DNA of 16,723 bases from SZUA-36 sp964650905 (GCA_964650905.1 CAZYVH010000068.1:1-16723); one strand, 5' to 3'. Positions 5,798-13,470 are shown, numbered from the stretch's first letter. The notes: generated from the sequence alone by a model not told the origin. Program-made: numbers and translations.

Positions 5798-7794
5798 GCC
5801 GTTAGCCAGCCTTGCTCGGTGGCAAAATGCATCGGGCCGCCACGCCAGCGCGGAAAGCCATAGCCGTTGACCCAGATGACATCCAGGTCACCCGGTCTGG
5901 CGGCGATGCCTTCGGATAATATCGACTGGCCTTCGGTGGCAATGGCGCGAATCATGCGTTGCTGTATTTGCGCTGCGGGCAGGTCGCGTTGTTTAACACC
6001 CAGACGCCGGGCTTCGGCACGAATCAGTTCAAGGACTTCCGGGTCTTCGCTGGCACGTCCACTGTCTGGGTCATAACGGTAGAAGCCACGACCGGTCTTG
6101 CGCCCCAGGTAGCCCTTTTCGGCCAGCAGGTCGGCAGGCCGGAAATAACAGGGATCGGACGGCGGGTTAGGATTTTGCTGGCGAGCCTTATAACCGATAT
6201 CGATACCTGACATGTCCAGCACGGCTGCCGGACCCATCGCCATACCCCAGGATTTCATGGCCTGGTCAAGTTGGCTGGGGGTCACACCTTCGAGCAACAT
6301 CTGCTGGCCCTCGCGTCCGTACGCGGAGTACATGCGGTTGGCGGCGAAGCCAAAACCATTGCCCACCAGTACCGCACGTTTACCGAGTTGCCTGCCAAGT
6401 TTCATCACGGTTGCTATCACCTGCTCTGAAGACTGCGGTGCACGGACGATTTCCAGCAGCTTCATGATGTGGGCGGGACTGAAAAAATGCATGCCAACAA
6501 CCCGTGACGGATCACTTAGGGCAGTTGCGATAGCACCGATATCCAGGTAAGAGGTATTGGTCGCGAGGACTGCATCGCAGTGGCAGTGCTTATCCAGTGA
6601 GCGGAAAATTTCCTGCTTGACACCAAGTTCCTCAAAGGCTGCCTCAATAACGAGATCCACCTGTGCCAGCGAGGCATGTTCACAACTGCCTGTGATCAGT
6701 GCCAGACGCTTTTGTTTCTGGCCCTCGGTGATACGGCCACTGCCTGCCATCCTGGTGTAACTGTCCGCGATTGCCGTCAGTGCCTGGTCCAGTTTCTGCT
6801 GGTCGGTTTCCAGCACGATCATTGGAATATTCTTATTGGCAAAACACATGGCGATCCCGCGTCCCATGGTGCCACCACCGATGACCGCAGCAGAGCGGAT
6901 ATTGGTGCCCGGGGCCTGCCTGGGGCCAGGCAGTTTGGCGGCGGCCCTTTCTGCGAAAAAAATATGCCGTAGTGCTTTGGATTGTGGTGAAGCCATCAGA
7001 CGCAGGAATATCTCCCGTTCTTGTTCAAGGCCCGCTGCAAACGGTAATTGTACGGCGTTCCTGATTGACTCCAGCGCGGCCAGCGGGGATTCCTGACCAC
7101 GGGCTTTCTTGGCGACTCTTGTTGCCCAGGTTTTTAAAATCAACTGCTTGTCAGGTGAATCCTGTATTTCAATCTGACGGATGGCTTGCCTTTTTTCACC
7201 TCTCAGCAATAGATTACGGGTGAACGCCATCGCAGCATGCTCAAGGTCCGGTTTACAACTGACCTGATCGATGATCCCCATGCTCAATGCTTCTTCAGCG
7301 CCCACGAGGCGCCCGGACGTGATCATGTCTAAGGCGTTTTCCAGACCAGCAATACGTGGTAGTCGCTGTGTGCCACCGGCTCCGGGGATCAGACCCAGGC
7401 TGACCTCTGGCAGACCCACCCGGGCACTGGCCGCGGCAATCCGGTAACGACAGGCGAGCGCGGTTTCGAAACCACCACCCAGTGCGGTGCCATGCAGCGC
7501 GGCAACAATGGGTTTGGGGCAATTCTCAAGCGTTGTCAGTACATCGGGTAGCAGGGGTGGTTGGGGTGGCTTGCCAAATTCTGTGATATCGGCACCGGCG
7601 ATAAATGTGCGGCCTGAGCAAATGATGATCAGCGCCTGTACACCGGGGTCGGCCACCGCCAGTTTAACGCACTTTAAAAGCCCGTTGCGGACTGCCTGTG
7701 AAAGTGCGTTGACGGGTGGATTATCGATACGGATGACGGCAACATGATCTTCAGAGTGAGTCGAGACAGCTTGACTGCCGATGGCTTGGCTCAT
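5794..7794 (-). CDS. Bifunctional enoyl-CoA hydratase / 3-hydroxyacyl-CoA dehydrogenase (MFE-1 type)
   Basis: A fused beta-oxidation enzyme that hydrates 2-enoyl-CoA and oxidises the 3-hydroxyacyl-CoA with NAD. From the ATG at 7794 it has 666 residues. The crotonase domain (about 1-190) has both oxyanion-hole segments, GADI at 67-70 and GTALGGGFE with Glu110, plus the second catalytic Glu130 in GLPEVSLG. The dehydrogenase part has the NAD-binding GGGTMG (306-311), ATNTS (411-415) and the catalytic His436 in GMHFFSP; two C-terminal helical domains follow to GFPRWRGG. It is shorter than E. coli FadB (729) and more like peroxisomal-type bifunctional enzymes. Being last gene of the paa operon, 13 bases after paaX, it probably does the work of PaaF and PaaH; I infer this from position. 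An in-frame TTG at 7827 would overlap paaX and is less likely. Confidence 0.9.
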   Translation of the reverse strand: MSQAIGSQAVSTHSEDHVAVIRIDNPPVNALSQAVRNGLLKCVKLAVADPGVQALIIICSGRTFIAGADITEFGKPPQPPLLPDVLTTLENCPKPIVAALHGTALGGGFETALACRYRIAAASARVGLPEVSLGLIPGAGGTQRLPRIAGLENALDMITSGRLVGAEEALSMGIIDQVSCKPDLEHAAMAFTRNLLLRGEKRQAIRQIEIQDSPDKQLILKTWATRVAKKARGQESPLAALESIRNAVQLPFAAGLEQEREIFLRLMASPQSKALRHIFFAERAAAKLPGPRQAPGTNIRSAAVIGGGTMGRGIAMCFANKNIPMIVLETDQQKLDQALTAIADSYTRMAGSGRITEGQKQKRLALITGSCEHASLAQVDLVIEAAFEELGVKQEIFRSLDKHCHCDAVLATNTSYLDIGAIATALSDPSRVVGMHFFSPAHIMKLLEIVRAPQSSEQVIATVMKLGRQLGKRAVLVGNGFGFAANRMYSAYGREGQQMLLEGVTPSQLDQAMKSWGMAMGPAAVLDMSGIDIGYKARQQNPNPPSDPCYFRPADLLAEKGYLGRKTGRGFYRYDPDSGRASEDPEVLELIRAEARRLGVKQRDLPAAQIQQRMIRAIATEGQSILSEGIAARPGDLDVIWVNGYGFPRWRGGPMHFATEQGWLTA

Positions 7795-7807
7795 AGCGTA
7801 TTTCCCA

Positions 7808-8743
7808 TTAGTTTTCAGAAACAACAAAGCGGTTTTGCAATAGCCTGGTACCTGCGTTCAACCTGCCGGTGGCGTTGACCAGTTCACGGCTTGCCCAGTT
7901 GATGGTCTCAGCAGCCAGCAAGCGGTACATGTCCGCGACCAATGATTGAGCGGCATGACCTTCCCAGTCAACCGGCATCATGATGGCAGGCAACTCCGGG
8001 TCATGCAGCAGCAGCCTGCGATACTCGTGGATCATTAGTACACGTAACAGCAACAGCAGGTGGCCATCCGCTTGTTTTTTACGCCGTAAAATCCTTTCGG
8101 CAGTTTTATAGTGGCTGGTAAACGCGGCAAAACGGTGCCGCAGGTCGTCCAGATCCCAGCGCGCCAGTACCAGTTTTTGCAAACTTTCTGTATTGCCGGA
8201 TGGATCGGCCCGTGCCTGCATTTTAACAATACTGTCTTCAAGTGAGAGGTCCTTCAGCAGCTCGTTCAAAGGTTGAACATCGCTGGATGGAAGTGCGAAA
8301 ACTCCGGGTGCAAACGAACCGTAACCCAGCCAAAGCACCCCTTTGCGCAATGCGTCGCGTTTGTCCTTGTCGACCATGGAGGCAAATAACAGGGTCCAGA
8401 CGCCGTCCCAGGCGGGGCTGCTACTGGCATAAATACGCCTGGCGGCACGTTCATAGTAATGCTTGCCGGTCTGAGTCAGGCGGTAATAACTGCGTCGTCC
8501 CTGTTTGCGTGATTCCAGCCAGTCATCCTGGATAAGACGAAATACCGCAGTCCGTGTGAGACGTTCGCTGATACCCAGTGGAGTCAGAGCCTTGATTACG
8601 CTGCCCAGCCAGATTTCACCACCGTGCTGTGTCACCACGTCACAAAAAAAGGTAAACAACAGTGCCGTACTGCTGATGTTGCCCTGTTGCATACGCTGGT
8701 GCAGGAAGGCCTTGAGCGCCTTTGAAGAAGAGTTAAGCTGCAT
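7808..8743 (-). CDS. paaX: Phenylacetic acid degradation repressor PaaX
   Basis: PaaX is the GntR-like repressor of phenylacetate genes that releases DNA on binding phenylacetyl-CoA. The 311-residue protein matches the family's length (E. coli 316). The N-terminal winged-helix is clear: ALLFTFFCDVVTQHGGEIWLGS at about residues 28-49, then GISERLTRTAVFRLIQDDWL with the recognition helix, then a basic wing rich in Arg and Tyr. The conserved PAWDGVWTLL follows near residue 110. It lies 24 bases after paaE within the catabolic operon, so it should be controlled by its own targets. Two predicted operators with 27-base spacers lie ahead of paaA and paaG/paaY. Confidence 0.95.
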   Translation of the reverse strand: MQLNSSSKALKAFLHQRMQQGNISSTALLFTFFCDVVTQHGGEIWLGSVIKALTPLGISERLTRTAVFRLIQDDWLESRKQGRRSYYRLTQTGKHYYERAARRIYASSSPAWDGVWTLLFASMVDKDKRDALRKGVLWLGYGSFAPGVFALPSSDVQPLNELLKDLSLEDSIVKMQARADPSGNTESLQKLVLARWDLDDLRHRFAAFTSHYKTAERILRRKKQADGHLLLLLRVLMIHEYRRLLLHDPELPAIMMPVDWEGHAAQSLVADMYRLLAAETINWASRELVNATGRLNAGTRLLQNRFVVSEN

Positions 8744-8767
8744 ATCTCACCCGCATCCTGTTCATGT

Positions 8768-9856
8768 TCAGACCTGGTCGAAATCCACCACGACCTTTTC
8801 TGAAATCGGGTGGGACTGGCAGGTGAGGATGAAGCCTTTTTCGATCTCGTCGCCGCGCAGCGCCTGCTTTGAATCCATATCCACCTGGCCCTCGAGTAAA
8901 CGGGCCTTGCAGGTTGCGCAAACACCACCCTTGCAGGAAAACGGTAAATCAACACCATTGCTCAGCCCGGCATCGAGGATGTTTTCACCGTCCGTATTGA
9001 GTTCAAAACGATACTCCCGGCCACCGGCAAGTAACCGCACATCGCTGACCAGTCCCTGGTATTCCCGGGCGCGTGCGTGGTGGCGTTCGATGGCCTTGCG
9101 GGCACTTTCCGCAGACGCCGCGAACAGTTCAAAGTGGATATGTCCCTCTTCAATGCCCTCGCTGCGAAGCCCACGGGAAACTTCTGAAATCATGGCCTCG
9201 GGCCCACACAGGAAAAACTCATCATAACCACGGATGTTGATCAAACATTGGTTCAGGGCCCAGCCTTTGCGGTTATCGATATGGCCACTGAGCAGATCTG
9301 AAAGCTGCTGCTCGCGACTGAAAATGTTGATCCAGTGAAAACGTTGCAGGTGCGCGTTTTTAAGGAACGACAGTTCCTGGCGGAACATCATCGTGGCGGT
9401 ACGCTGATTGCCATAAAGCAGTGTAACCGTGCTTTGGGGTTCACGCACCAGCAGGGTCTTGATGATCGACAATACCGGTGTAATACCACTGCCGGCACAG
9501 ATGCACAGGTAATGCTTACATCGTGCCGGGTCAATCGGTGTGAAAAAATCGCCACGTGGCGGCATGACCATGAGCGTATCGCCGGTATTGAGTTCGCGGT
9601 TGGCCCAGGTGGAAAAAATGCCACCTTCGACATGTTTGATCGCGATCCGCAATGCACCGTCGTCCAGACCGGCGCAAATGGAGTAGGACCGGCGCACATC
9701 TTCGCCATCGATGCTCTGTTTGAGGGTCAGGTACTGGCCTTGTGTGAATACAAAGGTGTCGGTGAGCTCAGCCGGAACATCAAGGGTCACGACAATGGCA
9801 TTTTCGGTTTCTTTATGCAGATCCTTAACAGCTAATGGATAGAATTGCTGGCTCAA
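8768..9856 (-). CDS. paaE: Phenylacetyl-CoA epoxidase reductase subunit PaaE
   Basis: PaaE passes electrons from NADPH through FAD and a [2Fe-2S] cluster to the diiron centre of PaaA. Domains in order in the 362-residue protein: an FAD-binding barrel with RRSYSICAG (about 60-68), a nucleotide-binding domain with CAGSGITPVLS (about 118-128), and a C-terminal plant-type ferredoxin domain with cluster ligands Cys308, Cys313, Cys316 and Cys346. E. coli PaaE is 356 residues and aligns from the first residue. The start is a TTG: no in-frame ATG lies nearby, and AGGGGA (9865-9870) is eight bases upstream, overlapping the paaD stop. The gap to paaD is 12 bases. This is a soluble cytosolic protein. 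Confidence 0.95.
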   Translation of the reverse strand: MSQQFYPLAVKDLHKETENAIVVTLDVPAELTDTFVFTQGQYLTLKQSIDGEDVRRSYSICAGLDDGALRIAIKHVEGGIFSTWANRELNTGDTLMVMPPRGDFFTPIDPARCKHYLCICAGSGITPVLSIIKTLLVREPQSTVTLLYGNQRTATMMFRQELSFLKNAHLQRFHWINIFSREQQLSDLLSGHIDNRKGWALNQCLINIRGYDEFFLCGPEAMISEVSRGLRSEGIEEGHIHFELFAASAESARKAIERHHARAREYQGLVSDVRLLAGGREYRFELNTDGENILDAGLSNGVDLPFSCKGGVCATCKARLLEGQVDMDSKQALRGDEIEKGFILTCQSHPISEKVVVDFDQV

Positions 9857-9864
9857 ATCATATT

Positions 9865-9870
9865 TCCCCT
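9865..9870 (-). promoter_or_regulatory. Ribosome binding site that fixes the TTG start of paaE
   Basis: AGGGGA on the minus strand lies eight bases before TTG 9856 and overlaps the stop codon of paaD. The ATG that falls between them is out of frame and meets a stop after two codons. Confidence 0.6.
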
Positions 9871-10342
9871 ATATACACTTGAAGTAATCGAATGGTTCCA
9901 GGCAATCCTGGCAGCGGTAAAGTGCTTTGCAGGCGGTTGACCCGAACTCGGATATTCGTTTGACGTGGTCACTGGCGCACTGCGGGCATTGGATTTCATG
10001 ACCCGGTTTGCCACACGCCGTCATGACCGGTGGCGCGATACCCCAGGCCCGCAACTTTTCACGGCCGCTGTCACTCATCCAGTCTGTGGTCCAGGCCGGG
10101 CTCAGACACTCTTGCACCCTGACCTTTTGATAACCCGCCTGCGCCAGCCTGTTTTCGATATCCGTACGCATGGCACGCATGGCCGGGCAACCGCTGTAGG
10201 TGGGTGTAATGGTCACAACAACTTCGCCGTCTTCAATCGAGATATCACGTAAAACGCCCAGGTCCTTCAGTGTCAATACGGGAATTTCCGGATCACAGAC
10301 ACTGCTGAGCAAGTCGAAAAGCGCTGCGCTGGTGGCTACCAT
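9869..10342 (-). CDS. paaD: PaaD, maturation factor of phenylacetyl-CoA epoxidase
   Basis: PaaD is needed for an active PaaABCE complex and is thought to act in iron-sulfur or metal centre assembly. The 157-residue protein has an N-terminal MIP18/DUF59 domain (LFDLLSSVCDPEIPVLTLKDLGVLRDI, then the conserved TPTYSGCPAM motif) and a C-terminal zinc-ribbon-like part with paired cysteines (CPQC and CQDC). The ATG at 10342 is chosen because family homology begins there; the frame stays open upstream, but only within paaC. Start and paaC stop overlap by seven bases, which suggests translational coupling. Its function is known less directly than that of the other subunits. Confidence 0.93.
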   Translation of the reverse strand: MVATSAALFDLLSSVCDPEIPVLTLKDLGVLRDISIEDGEVVVTITPTYSGCPAMRAMRTDIENRLAQAGYQKVRVQECLSPAWTTDWMSDSGREKLRAWGIAPPVMTACGKPGHEIQCPQCASDHVKRISEFGSTACKALYRCQDCLEPFDYFKCI

Positions 10343-11112
10343 TTTTGACCGGGATAGGCACGCTGCAGAAACTGCATCTCTGCCAACAGATAACCAAGAT
10401 GCTCGGTGTGCAGGCCTGCGCGTCCGCCGGCGATCTCCCAATCGCCACCGGGTGTATCCAGCGTGGCTTCTTTTAAAATTGCATGTATGGCTGAAGTCCA
10501 GTTTGCCTTGAGTGTACTGCGGTCAACAGCGATATCGGCATCGACCAGTCGCTGTTCTGTGTCGGAGAGCCTGAACATCTCGGGCACATACCCCCATAGT
10601 TGGTTAATGGCGTTCTGGGTGCGTGTATGGCTTTCCCCGGTACCATCGCCGAGACGTCTGATCCAGTCGGCACTGCGTCGCAGGTGATAGCGGGTCTCCT
10701 TGATGACCTTGGCGGCGATCGCCGCCAGCGTTGTATCGCTGGATTGTTGCAGGTAGGTAAAAAATGCCATTTCATAGATATTGACCATCAACTGGCGCGT
10801 CATGGTGAAGGCGAAATCACCATTGGGAAGCTCATTGATGAGGAAGTTACGATAGGCACGGCAGTCCCGCAAAAAAGCGAAATCGTCCTCACTGCGGCCT
10901 TCACCTTCCAGTTCGGCTGCATAGCTGTAAAACAACCGTGCACGGCCGATATAATCCAGTGCGACATTACTCAGCGCCAGGTCTTCTTCCAGAAACGGTC
11001 CGTTACGGCACCATTCAGATAGTCGCTGGCCCAGAATCAATGCGTCATCACCGAGCGCGGTACAGTACTCGAGTACTGCGGATTTTATTTTTTTATCCAT
11101 CAAGTGTTTCAC
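10336..11112 (-). CDS. paaC: Phenylacetyl-CoA epoxidase structural subunit PaaC
   Basis: PaaC is the ferritin-like partner that forms the core of the epoxidase with the catalytic subunit PaaA. The 258-residue protein (E. coli 248) is all-helical and carries the recognisable LILGQRLSEWCRNGPFLEEDLALSN region (about 24-48) followed by NVALDYIGRARLFYSYAAELEGEG. The start given is the GTG at 11112, which overlaps the paaB stop by four bases (GTGA); an ATG at 11100 would remove four residues and leave an eight-base gap. Neither has a clear ribosome binding site, so coupling to paaB translation is likely. It works in the cytosol as part of the multi-subunit monooxygenase. Confidence 0.94.
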   Translation of the reverse strand: MKHLMDKKIKSAVLEYCTALGDDALILGQRLSEWCRNGPFLEEDLALSNVALDYIGRARLFYSYAAELEGEGRSEDDFAFLRDCRAYRNFLINELPNGDFAFTMTRQLMVNIYEMAFFTYLQQSSDTTLAAIAAKVIKETRYHLRRSADWIRRLGDGTGESHTRTQNAINQLWGYVPEMFRLSDTEQRLVDADIAVDRSTLKANWTSAIHAILKEATLDTPGGDWEIAGGRAGLHTEHLGYLLAEMQFLQRAYPGQKW

Positions 11113-11396
11113 ATATTGTCGACTTCGTCAGGAAGTTTGTAATGGGTCGCATGACGGTAAGGTTTATCGTCCATCGGGTCGTAAAACGACGCCACGTCAC
11201 TTTCCTGTGAGGCGGTGATGTGGCTGGAGCAGACCACCCAGATGCTGACGCCTTCATTGCGGCGCAGATAGACATCGCGTGCGTACTCCAGTGCCTGCTC
11301 GGCGTCCTCGGCGTGCAGACTGCCAACATGACGGTGATCGAGACCCCGTTTTGAGCGGATAAACACCTCGTAAAGTGGCAGAGTTTGTTGTTTCAT
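11109..11396 (-). CDS. paaB: Phenylacetyl-CoA epoxidase subunit PaaB
   Basis: PaaB is the small subunit that bridges PaaAC heterodimers in the epoxidase. The 95-residue protein fits the family length and shows its core pattern: YEVFIRSKRGLDHRHVGSLHA (residues 9-29), DAEQALEYARDVYLRRNEGVSIWVV, and a C-terminal YRHATHYKLPDEVDN. The frame is open further upstream, but that part is the antisense-like tail region of paaA; the ATG at 11396 has GGGAG five bases before it and lies 13 bases after the paaA stop. The gene has no catalytic residues of its own. Confidence 0.95.
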   Translation of the reverse strand: MKQQTLPLYEVFIRSKRGLDHRHVGSLHAEDAEQALEYARDVYLRRNEGVSIWVVCSSHITASQESDVASFYDPMDDKPYRHATHYKLPDEVDNM

Positions 11397-11409
11397 CGTG
11401 ACTCCCGTA

Positions 11410-12363
11410 TCAGGCGACTTCACGTGCCTGGTGTTTAAACTGATAAGCGTGCATGGCATCCCGGACCCACTGGCCTTCCTGCTGGGCTCGTATGTGATGT
11501 TGCAGACGTTGGTGGTTGCACGGGCCGTTACCGTTGATGACCTGCATGAATTCGTCCCAGTTGATCTCGCCAAAATCGTAATGACCGCGTTGCTCATTCC
11601 ACTTCAGATCAGAGTCCGGGATTTTCAGCCCGATAAATTCGGCCTGCGGCACGGTCTGGTCGACAAATCGCTGGCGCAGCACGTCGTTGCTTTCGCGTTT
11701 CAGCTTCCATTGCATCGACTGGCCACTGTGGGCGGAATCAGAGTCGTGCGGGCCGAACATCATCAACGATGGCCACCACCAGCGGTCCAATGCATCCTGC
11801 GCCATTGCGTGTTGTTCCTGGCTGCCGCGAGCCAGCGCCATGGTGGCGTCGTAACCCTGGCGTTGGTGAAAGCTTTCTTCCTTGCAGATACGGATCATTG
11901 CGCGTGAATAAGGCCCGTATGAGGTGCGTTGCAACGACACCTGGTTGACAATCGCAGCACCGTCTACCAGCCAGCCGATCATACCGATATCCGCCCAGGT
12001 CAGCGTTGGGTAATTGAAAATTGAAGCATACTTGGCCTTGCCTTCATGCAGTGCCCTGACCATGTCCTCGCGGCTGGAACCGAGGGTTTCCGCAGCGCTG
12101 TAAAGATACAGTCCATGACCGCCTTCATCCTGAACCTTGGCCAGCAAAATGACCTTGCGGTGCAGTGTGGGTGCACGTGTGATCCAGTTGCCCTCAGGTT
12201 GCATACCGATGACCTCTGAGTGGGCGTGCTGGGACATCTGCCGGAGTACCGTCTTGCGGTATTTATCGGGCATCCAGTCCTTGGGCTCAATACGCTCGTC
12301 ACTGGCAACTTTTGCTTCAAAAGCGGCTATTTTGGAATCCATTGGCAGGCTGGTTTCACTCAT
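11410..12363 (-). CDS. paaA: Phenylacetyl-CoA epoxidase catalytic subunit PaaA
   Basis: PaaA carries the diiron centre that turns phenylacetyl-CoA into its 1,2-epoxide, using O2 and electrons from PaaE. The 317-residue protein (E. coli 309) is nearly collinear with the E. coli one. Both ExxH motifs of the ferritin-like diiron site are present: Glu80/His83 in VQDEGGHGL and Glu163/His166 in CKEESFHQ, with Glu50 in QHAHSEVIG as the first ligand. The ATG at 12363 is preferred; ATG 12342 would also keep the conserved domain, and neither has a strong ribosome binding site. First gene of the seven-gene operon, it follows a promoter embedded in a predicted PaaX operator. Confidence 0.97.
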   Translation of the reverse strand: MSETSLPMDSKIAAFEAKVASDERIEPKDWMPDKYRKTVLRQMSQHAHSEVIGMQPEGNWITRAPTLHRKVILLAKVQDEGGHGLYLYSAAETLGSSREDMVRALHEGKAKYASIFNYPTLTWADIGMIGWLVDGAAIVNQVSLQRTSYGPYSRAMIRICKEESFHQRQGYDATMALARGSQEQHAMAQDALDRWWWPSLMMFGPHDSDSAHSGQSMQWKLKRESNDVLRQRFVDQTVPQAEFIGLKIPDSDLKWNEQRGHYDFGEINWDEFMQVINGNGPCNHQRLQHHIRAQQEGQWVRDAMHAYQFKHQAREVA

Positions 12364-12403
12364 ATGGTTTACCGGAAATTGTCGATTGGGAACGGCTGTT
12401 GAT

Positions 12404-12442
12404 TGATACAAATATAGCAAGAAACACAGTTTGAGTGTATCA
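12404..12442. promoter_or_regulatory. Predicted PaaX operator ahead of paaA
   Basis: TGATAC (12404-12409) and GTATCA (12437-12442) are perfect inverted half-sites separated by 27 bases. E. coli PaaX is reported to need a similar palindrome, with TGATTC and GAATCA arms and the same spacing. The -10 element of paaA lies inside the spacer, so a bound repressor would cover the promoter. The same layout recurs between paaG and paaY. Confidence 0.72.
12411..12419 (-). promoter_or_regulatory. Extended -10 element of the paaA operon
   Basis: On the minus strand the bases read TGCTATATT, a TGn-extended -10 with TATATT at 12416-12411. No good -35 is seen 16-18 bases upstream, as is common for extended -10 promoters. 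The predicted start falls near 12404, inside the downstream half-site of the operator. Confidence 0.55.
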
Positions 12443-12450
12443 CTTTAAAC

Positions 12451-12494
12451 GGGGGCAGGTTGAATGTGTCTCCAATTTACTCAACCTGACCCCC
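12451..12494. repeat. Palindromic repeat, copy 1
   Basis: Arms GGGGGCAGGTTGA and TCAACCTGACCCCC form a stem of 13 bp with one bulged base, around a 17-base loop containing TCTCCAATTTA. The element is almost the same as the one at 13537-13582 and in the same orientation. Short palindromes with CAGGT and CCTGACCCC ends recur in many proteobacterial genomes, often near REP-associated or IS200-like transposases; that link is recalled, not shown here. Confidence 0.75.
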
Positions 12495-12707
12495 TAATTG
12501 AAGAGAAGTTGCTTTATCTGTTGATTTGCTGGTATACACATATGCGTAATTCTCACGAAATGAGAAGGTTGTCCTTTAGTCTGAATAAATAGCAAACTTT
12601 AATAGCAATTGAGAACCGTCTGTTCGTATATTTGAATCTTCATAATCATGATAATCTCAGCCGGTTACCTTGCAAATGTCAGGCTGTGGTACGGGTACTT
12701 TGCCAGC
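12495..12707. other. AT-rich non-coding stretch
   Basis: No gene is recognised between the first palindrome and the cas6e-like fragment. The only structure I see is a small hairpin, TTCTCA-CGAAA-TGAGAA, at 12550-12566. Stops are frequent in all frames and the composition is clearly AT-richer than in the paa genes on either side. Confidence 0.4.
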
Positions 12708-12827
12708 CTTAATTTCGGAGGGCAGATGAAAGTAACTGATGCCGAACTTTTTCATGCGGTGCTGAAAAATGGATTGGGCTGGTCCAAAGCCTTCGGTTGT
12801 GGTTTGTTTTTGATTTCTCGCATTTAA
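12708..12827 (+). pseudogene. Remnant of a type I-E CRISPR cas6e (casE) gene, 3' end
   Basis: The last 39 codons before the TAA at 12825 read like the C-terminus of Cas6e, the endonuclease that cuts pre-crRNA in type I-E CRISPR systems. The match lies in VTDAELFHAVLKNGLGWSKA followed by FGCGLFLI: it has the family's (V/I)(T/N)DA-x-L stretch and the glycine-rich loop of the form G(I/L)G-x-x-K-x-x-GCGL. E. coli CasE ends in a closely similar pattern. Upstream the frame runs into unrelated sequence and reaches a stop at 12633, so the RNA-binding and catalytic part is missing. No other cas gene or repeat array is visible. An ATG at 12726 after GGAGGG could still yield a 33-residue peptide. The identification rests on my reading of the motif. 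Confidence 0.6.
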
Positions 12828-12828
12828 A

Positions 12829-12846
12829 TATATCAAACTTGATATA
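12829..12846. promoter_or_regulatory. Palindromic operator of the toxin-antitoxin pair
   Basis: TATATCAA-AC-TTGATATA is a perfect 8-bp inverted repeat 20 bases before the toxin start, overlapping the likely -10 region (TATAAG at 12843-12848). This is the usual place for an operator bound by a HigA-type antitoxin, so autoregulation is inferred. Confidence 0.6.
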
Positions 12847-12865
12847 AGATGAAATTACGGATAAC

Positions 12866-13192
12866 ATGAAGTTGGTTAGATTTGAAGGTGATTCTTTGAA
12901 GGTAATCCGGTCCTTCCCTGAAAATGCAAGACGGCGTATGGGTTATGAAATTGACCGTGTCCAGAACGAACTGGATCCATTGAACTGGAAACCCTTCCCA
13001 CAAATCGGTTCTGGCGTGAAAGAGATCCGGGTTCAAGTAGGTTTGCAATACCGGATAATTTATGTAACAAAATTCAGTGACAAGGTGCATGTACTCCATG
13101 CTTTTCAAAAGAAAACTCAGAAAACTTCCAAAATGGATATTAGGTTAGCAAAAACAAAGCTGCTGGAAGTGGCCAGGAGGCATGGGAAATGA
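12866..13192 (+). CDS. HigB/RelE-superfamily toxin (phage Gp49-like, PF05973)
   Basis: A 108-residue basic protein of the Gp49-like/HigB family, ribosome-dependent mRNA interferases of toxin-antitoxin systems. Family hallmarks: an N-terminal FPENARRRMGYEIDRVQNEL helix (about 17-36), PFPQIGSGVKEIRV (about 43-56), the strand QYRIIYVTKF, and HAFQKKTQKTSKMDIRLAK (about 78-96), whose lysines and Phe-Gln-Lys-Lys pattern are typical. The ATG at 12866 is preceded by a weak GGAT site and an autoregulatory-type palindrome. Its stop overlaps the next gene's start in ATGA, so the two are coupled, toxin first as in higBA loci. It appears intact. BrnT or ParE assignment is less fitting. Confidence 0.85.
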   Translation: MKLVRFEGDSLKVIRSFPENARRRMGYEIDRVQNELDPLNWKPFPQIGSGVKEIRVQVGLQYRIIYVTKFSDKVHVLHAFQKKTQKTSKMDIRLAKTKLLEVARRHGK

Positions 13193-13470
13193 CAAGCAAA
13201 GAATTTAAAAGTGTTTGGGATGCATTGGAACAAGACGTTGCGTTGGCTGCCAATTTGAAACTTCGTTCCTCTCTAATGATGAAAATTGCTGAATATGTAA
13301 AAGAATCCGGACTAACCCAGGCGGTAGCCGCAAAAGAACTGGCGACTACCCAACCAAGGCTCAATGATGTGTTGCAAGGCCGAATCGATAAATGCACCGT
13401 CGACCGTCTTGTCAATATGTTGGCACAAGTAGGATTCCGGGTTGATTTACAGGTTCACAGAGCAGCGTGA
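13189..13470 (+). CDS. HigA-like XRE-family antitoxin
   Basis: A 93-residue protein with a Cro/C1-type helix-turn-helix, expected to bind and neutralise the preceding toxin and to repress the pair. The DNA-binding region is ESGLTQAVAAKELATTQPRL (about residues 40-59) followed by NDVLQGRIDKCTVDRLVNML, the layout of the HTH_37 group of HigA-type antitoxins. The N-terminal VWDALEQDVALAANLKLRS helix is also common there. The start ATG shares four bases with the toxin stop. No terminator hairpin is seen after it; the next structure is the second palindromic repeat 66 bases on. Composition is AT-richer than the paa genes, consistent with acquisition. Confidence 0.87.
   Translation: MTSKEFKSVWDALEQDVALAANLKLRSSLMMKIAEYVKESGLTQAVAAKELATTQPRLNDVLQGRIDKCTVDRLVNMLAQVGFRVDLQVHRAA

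Noticed and set aside
8505..9227. A 240-codon open frame on the plus strand across paaX and paaE
   Set aside because: It lies antisense to two well-identified genes, is rich in Ser, Arg and Pro, resembles no family and has no ribosome binding site; it follows from the codon bias of the real genes.
10343..10441. N-terminal extension of paaD by 33 codons
   Set aside because: The extra residues are an out-of-frame reading of the end of paaC and have no counterpart in the PaaD family.
12495..12865. A CRISPR array near the cas6e-like fragment
   Set aside because: No regularly spaced direct repeats of 28-29 bases are present.
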